Assembly: GCA_905250125.1 (NCBI GenBank)
Contig: CAJNOL010000881.1
Span: forward strand, 1 to 64,000
Length of the DNA stretch: 64,000 bases
Direction: 5' to 3'
From: Rotaria sordida
Lineage: Eukaryota > Rotifera > Eurotatoria > Philodinida > Philodinidae
This document shows positions 59,360 through 64,000 of the stretch, in pieces. Under the pieces are notes generated by a model. The model saw only the letters and a list, made by a program, of their open reading frames with translations, was not told where the DNA came from and did not search any database. A program made the position numbers and the translations under genes. Position 1 is the first letter of the stretch. Each line of letters starts with the position of its first letter.

Positions 59360-60432
59360 CAGTGGCGTCAAGAAGAACAGTCTAAAAGAAAACTGCGTAA
59401 TGAAGAAAAGAAAAAACGACGATAAAGTTCTCTTTCCTTTCAACAACAATATAATCGTCCTTAATGGCCTTGGTGAAGTATTTATTACGTTCTTCTACCA
59501 TGTGTGAAGAAACAACTCACTGTTATACATTGAAAGAAAGAAAAAAAGTTCTTCCAGTACAATTAGAATAAACAATCGAAGGGGAAAGAGTCTCATTCTC
59601 CAATGGTAGAAAAATGCTTAAATTTTCTTCAATTTGCGATTCTGATGTTCCACCATTTCATATATGGCTTATGTATTTTACATTGGAGCTATACGCAAAA
59701 TATGATGTGTCAAGTGATAGAAAATCGATTTAGTTTTCTTAGAAGATGAGCAAATCATGAGATATTTGCAAAATGGGACGTCAAGTGCGGTTCATAGAGT
59801 CCAATATATTAATTGCGACATACAACTATGAATAACACAAGCGGATTATAGCTACGTCATATTGATTTATGCGTTCTCGGATTTAAAATGAAACGTGAAA
59901 TTAGCCAAAAAAAACGTAAGAAATTCAAAACAAAAAGAGATCTCACACTGAAAAGTCAGAGAAATGTTCCAAGAATGTACCAGCAATGAGAGAAATCTGG
60001 TCCCCCATCTTGAAACAATTGATTGGTAAAGTTCATTTCTATCGAGTTGAGTAATCATTAAAAAAAAATATTCACTATTGGTTCCTTTGATTACCACCAA
60101 TGCGATGAATATGTGTCATACATCTCTCATATAATTAGAATATATTGCGTCTTACACGAAAAAATATGAACACATAATCATTACTATTAAAGTATGAGAT
60201 TATTTGTTTTATACGTATTGATCTTCTCTAGAAGCATTATTGTCGGTCTCCAAAAATGTTTTCAACGTAGCAAAATCCAGTTATTCATATATCAACTAGC
60301 CAAATATGTCAACGAAGTTTTCTCGCATACATCAATATGAATACTACAATTTTTCGAAATATTTTTCGGTCCTGTCGAATATAAGAGATATATACATAAA
60401 ATTTCTTTTATCATCGATATCTGATACGAAAA
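59360..60432. other. Intergenic region, nothing recognised
   Basis: AT-rich sequence without conserved frames or repeats. Confidence 0.5.
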
Positions 60433-63400
60433 TTATTTGTTCATAGAAATTAATTTCTTGTCAATTAATTTAACAGTAATAATACAAATACCGCGTTTCG
60501 TACTTGTCCATGATATTAATGTAAGACTGGCGCGTTGGTTTTGGTATTGACATTGATCACCATAATAATTCGATAGACAAAAACAAATTGAACTATAATT
60601 ATTATTTCCGAGCCAGAGATAAACACATTTACCACAGCGACAATATGATGATAATGAAAATTTTTCCATTTCATATTGCTATCGTTCTTCAGTAGCTGAT
60701 TTTTAATATAATTGATCATTTTATTTTCTGGTAGCGGATAGATTGAAAAAATGTTAAATAACCATGGAAATCGATTTCTATCGGATATTTCAAGACAAGC
60801 ATGACCAATTCGATCTCCTGTTGCATGGCCAACATTCAGAGTGTGGATGTGGGTGTGGGTGTAGATGGTGGGTGTGGGTGTAGATGGTAGGTGTGGGTGG
60901 ATGTGGGTGTGGGTGTGGGTGTGGGTGGGTGTGGGTGTTGGTGGGTATGGGCATGTAGGGTGTGGGTGTGCGTGTGGGTAGATGTGGGTGTAGACTAAAA
61001 CTACCCCCATAATCACATCCACACCTTCACACTCACACCCACCCACACCCCAAAATTGATGTCGTGAAACATTTTCAAATGGGAAGTACTGCACGCTAAA
61101 AAAAGCGTTTGTGCGAATTAAATAAGGAGCAATTACGAAAATTAAAAGATAACGTCGAAAATCGTGTTAGGATTAGCCAAAGAAAGTTGGTCACGAGATT
61201 TAAAGTCTATGGACATGTATTTGGCAAAATTTCAACTAATTAGCTTTAAAACATCACAAAAGATAACGAGCACCAAAGTACAATTCACAACAGCTCGAAC
61301 AAATACTGAGCAAATACCGACAACTAAGTCGAGAAATGACAGACCGTCAAATATTGATCATCATCGACGACGAGAAATACTTCGTCTTTTCGGACAATTA
61401 CATACTCGAAAATGCAGAATTTTACTCTATTAACAAAAAAAGACACTCCATCTGTTTAATCCAATCGGTTTCATATATCCATTTTTCACAATTACTCTCA
61501 TCGATACTTACCCGTAAATCCCAGATTAAATCACACAAACTAGTAAATGAAAGAGTATAAGATTGATCAGTCATGATTGATGTTAACAGATAGAACTCGC
61601 ATAACATTGAGCATGCAGCATCATTGATGTTTCGACACGTGAAACTTTGCTAATTGACGGACATACGCGTCTTATCAGTTCCATCGATACATTGGCTCAC
61701 ACCATTGTATGAAACGGAAAGATTTCTTTATATATAGTGGCAGACAAAAATTTACAACAGTTTTTATTAGATCTTTTTTTCTTGCTATGTAACTCCAAAA
61801 ATTGTTTCTTCCTAGCAAATAAAGAATACAAAAATTCTTGATATTATTGTTCTATTATCGTTTAAATAATGTAGAATTTAACACTTATTTAGTTTTGAGG
61901 AGCTGAAATATATAAAAATATGGTATAAATTTAATTTTTTGAAGAAGTCTCTTATCGATCCTAAGATAGTCAACTGTTAACTAAAGCTTGTTGGATTATC
62001 TGACATAATAGGAAGCAGCATTGATGGAACGCCTTGGAACACAGCGGAGGAATATGCATGAAATTTTAAATATGAAAACGATTAAATCAAAGTCGAGATA
62101 GATTTAAAAGTATAGGAATCTTTTTCAAGAGCAATGAAAAATCAGCAGTCCACTATTATCTAAGAAGAAAAATCATAAAACAAAAAGTTATATGCACAAT
62201 TACGCATCTTCTATCCAATTTCAAAGAATTTTCTATGAAATTATCACCGAAAGAGTATTGCATCACCATTCCTGTTGTGACAGAATTATTTCAGCATGAA
62301 GTTCGGTGTAAATTTCTCTCGTCTGTAAAATTAAACCGTCAGCAAATACATCGAATATTCAGTATCTCGAAATACGTCCACTCGTTTGTTTACATCAAAT
62401 AAAATGTTCCGAATCATTTTGATAATGATTTGAGAATGGAAAAATTTTAGCTAGTTTGCAAAAGAGATAATTAAACGGAGAATATGAAAAATCCAGCAAA
62501 GCAAAACAGAGCAAGTTGTTTCAATACAATTTGTGCGGAAAAATGAATAGCTTGATTATGATTAATTTGATCAAAAGAGTAAAACAATATCGATGAATGG
62601 AGAAAGAAATCTAATTCCAAATGCATATTCGATTATCAGTATCATGATATTGCTGAATTGAACATTTATAGGAATTGGATTGATGATTTTTACAAGAATC
62701 ATAAAGTGTATACCTAGATTGTTTGTACCATGGAAGATATTATTCATCACTACATGAAATTTCTCGATTACACCAATATTCATCACAATTGATAGTTGGT
62801 CGTTTATAACATGTCGAAAAATTATTATACTTCTATTGAAGTAAATAATGTTGTTCATCAGTCAAATCCAAACAATCGGCTTCACCATCGAAATTGATTT
62901 AGTTCACATTCGTTTATCTCCAATCAATCAAAGTATGTCTCATCTTTTCCATCTTGTAAATTCTATTCACTGTCACATATATCTCGATAATCGAGACGTC
63001 TTTCATCATTTTCATCGAGCAATTCCTAACAAGATACTAAACAATCTTCAGGATAGTTTGAATTTTTTGCTTTCGCTTTTGATCAAATCATTTTATCGAT
63101 AGTTGGCTCATTCCACGAGTATTCATAAAAGCGGCCGAAAGTATTTTCAGTACAATTACAAATGTACGCCTCACGACTTGGTCGAATTGCAAGAAATGTT
63201 TCATTAGTCATCACAAACATCAAGACGAATCAACCAGTTTAAGAGAATTTAGACAATGATGTTGTGTTCTTCCAATGTGTGATATTCTACTCGATTTCCT
63301 GCATAGCATTCACTATTACTTGTTGTCATTGCTGTATTATTATTAATGCACAAACAATAGTGTAATAAATCAGACTTATTTTGTAATAGTATGAGATAAT

Positions 63401-63470
63401 CAATATGGGAATGATTGTCAGTATTTAAAGTATGTTCAATTATTGAACCCTTGACAATTTCAAAGATCAC
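60433..63470 (-). pseudogene. Decayed EGF/LDL-receptor class A repeat protein
   Basis: On the minus strand, cysteine-rich fragments of the large bdelloid EGF/LDLR-A family occur in order. They are CYAGNRVEY (about 63,300); EAYICNCTENTFGRFYEYSW, where Tyr replaces an expected Cys (about 63,140-63,200); TCYKRPTINCDEYWCNREIS (about 62,770-62,830); SLCDLIWDLRVSIDESNCEKW (about 61,500-61,560); and an EGF end ICFCLSNYYGDQCQYQNQR (about 60,540-60,590). Stops and frame changes separate the pieces, and array I sits between the last two. The intact type is a secreted or membrane-bound receptor-like protein. Fragment identity is moderately sure and the exact borders are not. Confidence 0.55.
60839..61052. 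repeat. Interstitial TGTGGG-like array, palindromic (array I), inside the EGF-like relic
   Basis: The G-rich arm of about 155 bp (GTGTGGGTGTAGATGGTGGG and similar) is followed by the centre GTAGACTAAAACTA and a short C-rich arm (CACACTCACACCCACCCACA). Confidence 0.85.
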
Positions 63471-63826
63471 ATAGATAAGAAGGAATTACATATGTAGAAA
63501 CAAACGTAGAATCAAAATTTGAGTTTTTGAGTAAAATGATATCTATTATAGATATGGTGTCCTATTCAACAAAACGTGAATTCGCCTCCAACGCAGTAAA
63601 AAGAATCTTAATGCTCAAATTTCATTGATGTACGTGCCGCATAGATAAGTACAGGCTTTCTCTAAAGTTATACGATTGTATGTAACTTTCAATAATCAAA
63701 TTGATGTCATTAAATATTATTTTATTTTTTCACGTTCAGTAAGTTCTTCGTTGCTAAAAATATACTACATAGTATTACCAAAAGACTTAAAGAAAATGAT
63801 CCTTTTTCTGATGTGTTCAAGCAAGG

Positions 63827-63888
63827 AGGTGGATGTGTGTTTGGGTGAGAATTTACCCTTCATTCACACCAACGCCTTACCCCGATGC
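63827..63888. repeat. Interstitial TGTGGG-like array, very degenerate (array J)
   Basis: GGAGGTGGATGTGTGTTTGGG, the centre GAGAATTTACCC, then CATTCACACCAACGCCTTACC. It follows the stop of the TPR gene at once. Confidence 0.55.
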
Positions 63889-63895
63889 TCAAAAC

Positions 63896-64000
63896 TCAAA
63901 GCCTTTTTTTCACCAGAGCAATTTGTTCTTTCAATTCTTGGATATCTTGATGATTTGGAGATGAAGAATGTTGCGCGATATCGAGTGTCTTCTGATAGAA
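63896..64000 (-). CDS. C-terminal end of a tetratricopeptide-repeat protein, cut by the window edge
   Basis: Read from the right edge, the frame gives 34 residues to TGA at 63,896. It contains the second half of a kinesin-light-chain-type TPR unit (YQKTLDIAQHSSSPNHQDI) followed by a charged helix (ELKEQIALVKKRL), the usual end of bdelloid TPR proteins, some of which are fused to ART domains. TPRs mediate protein-protein contacts. The N-terminal part lies beyond the window. Confidence 0.6.
   Translation of the reverse strand, partial: FYQKTLDIAQHSSSPNHQDIQELKEQIALVKKRL

Noticed and set aside
61164..61560. Two plus-strand frames of 74-89 codons
   Set aside because: They are antisense to the decayed LDLR-A fragment, with no domain of their own.

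Overview
The window reads as nuclear DNA of a bdelloid rotifer (Adineta/Rotaria-like). It is AT-rich and has GT-AG introns, several of only 48-62 bp. It carries gene families that are expanded in bdelloids: F-box/LRR, WWE-ART, TPR, EGF/LDLR-A and rhodopsin-like GPCR. It also has two enzymes of bacterial type that carry introns, and many interstitial arrays of the bdelloid telomere hexamer TGTGGG. This assignment is inferred from content; no rRNA or mitochondrial marker is present.

Layout, left to right. The 3' end of a beta-lactamase-fold serine hydrolase (3-248) is followed by minisatellites (1.7-4.1 kb). A decayed ryanodine-receptor gene lies on the minus strand (6.5-8.3 kb, perhaps to 8.8 kb). 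An intact eight-exon MGH1/GH63-type glucosidase is on the plus strand (9,780-14,825). A hAT-like MITE and a telomere-like array precede a frameshifted Ty3/gypsy LTR retrotransposon on the minus strand (17.2-22.8 kb), which may carry a third, membrane-protein ORF. The element's left LTR is not recognisable, and its right LTR runs into a 39-G run and a 100-N scaffold gap. Next come a GPCR pseudogene with two in-frame stops (24,672-25,752) and a seven-exon GH77 4-alpha-glucanotransferase on the minus strand (27,267-35,506), whose large introns hold a 318-bp tandem repeat and a 0.9-kb palindrome.

The second half is gene-poor to about 52 kb. It holds a spliced Ser/Gly-rich small protein (39,038-39,799), three large palindromes, a tRNA-Leu-like relic and an F-box protein (45,924-47,693). 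From 52.8 kb there is an NPC2-like ML-domain gene with a one-base frameshift, two hAT-like MITEs with perfect 8-bp target duplications, a frameshifted WWE-ADP-ribosyltransferase gene and a second Ser/Gly-rich gene on the minus strand. The window ends with a decayed EGF/LDLR-A gene and the C-terminus of a TPR protein that runs off the right edge.

The two intact enzymes both act on alpha-glucans or alpha-glucosides and could contribute to glycogen or dietary-glucan use. The rest looks like accessory, possibly subtelomeric, bdelloid sequence. The most unusual structural signal is about ten TGTGGG/CCCACA arrays, most arranged as inverted repeats with the G-rich strand pointing toward a short A-rich centre, among several unrelated long palindromes.
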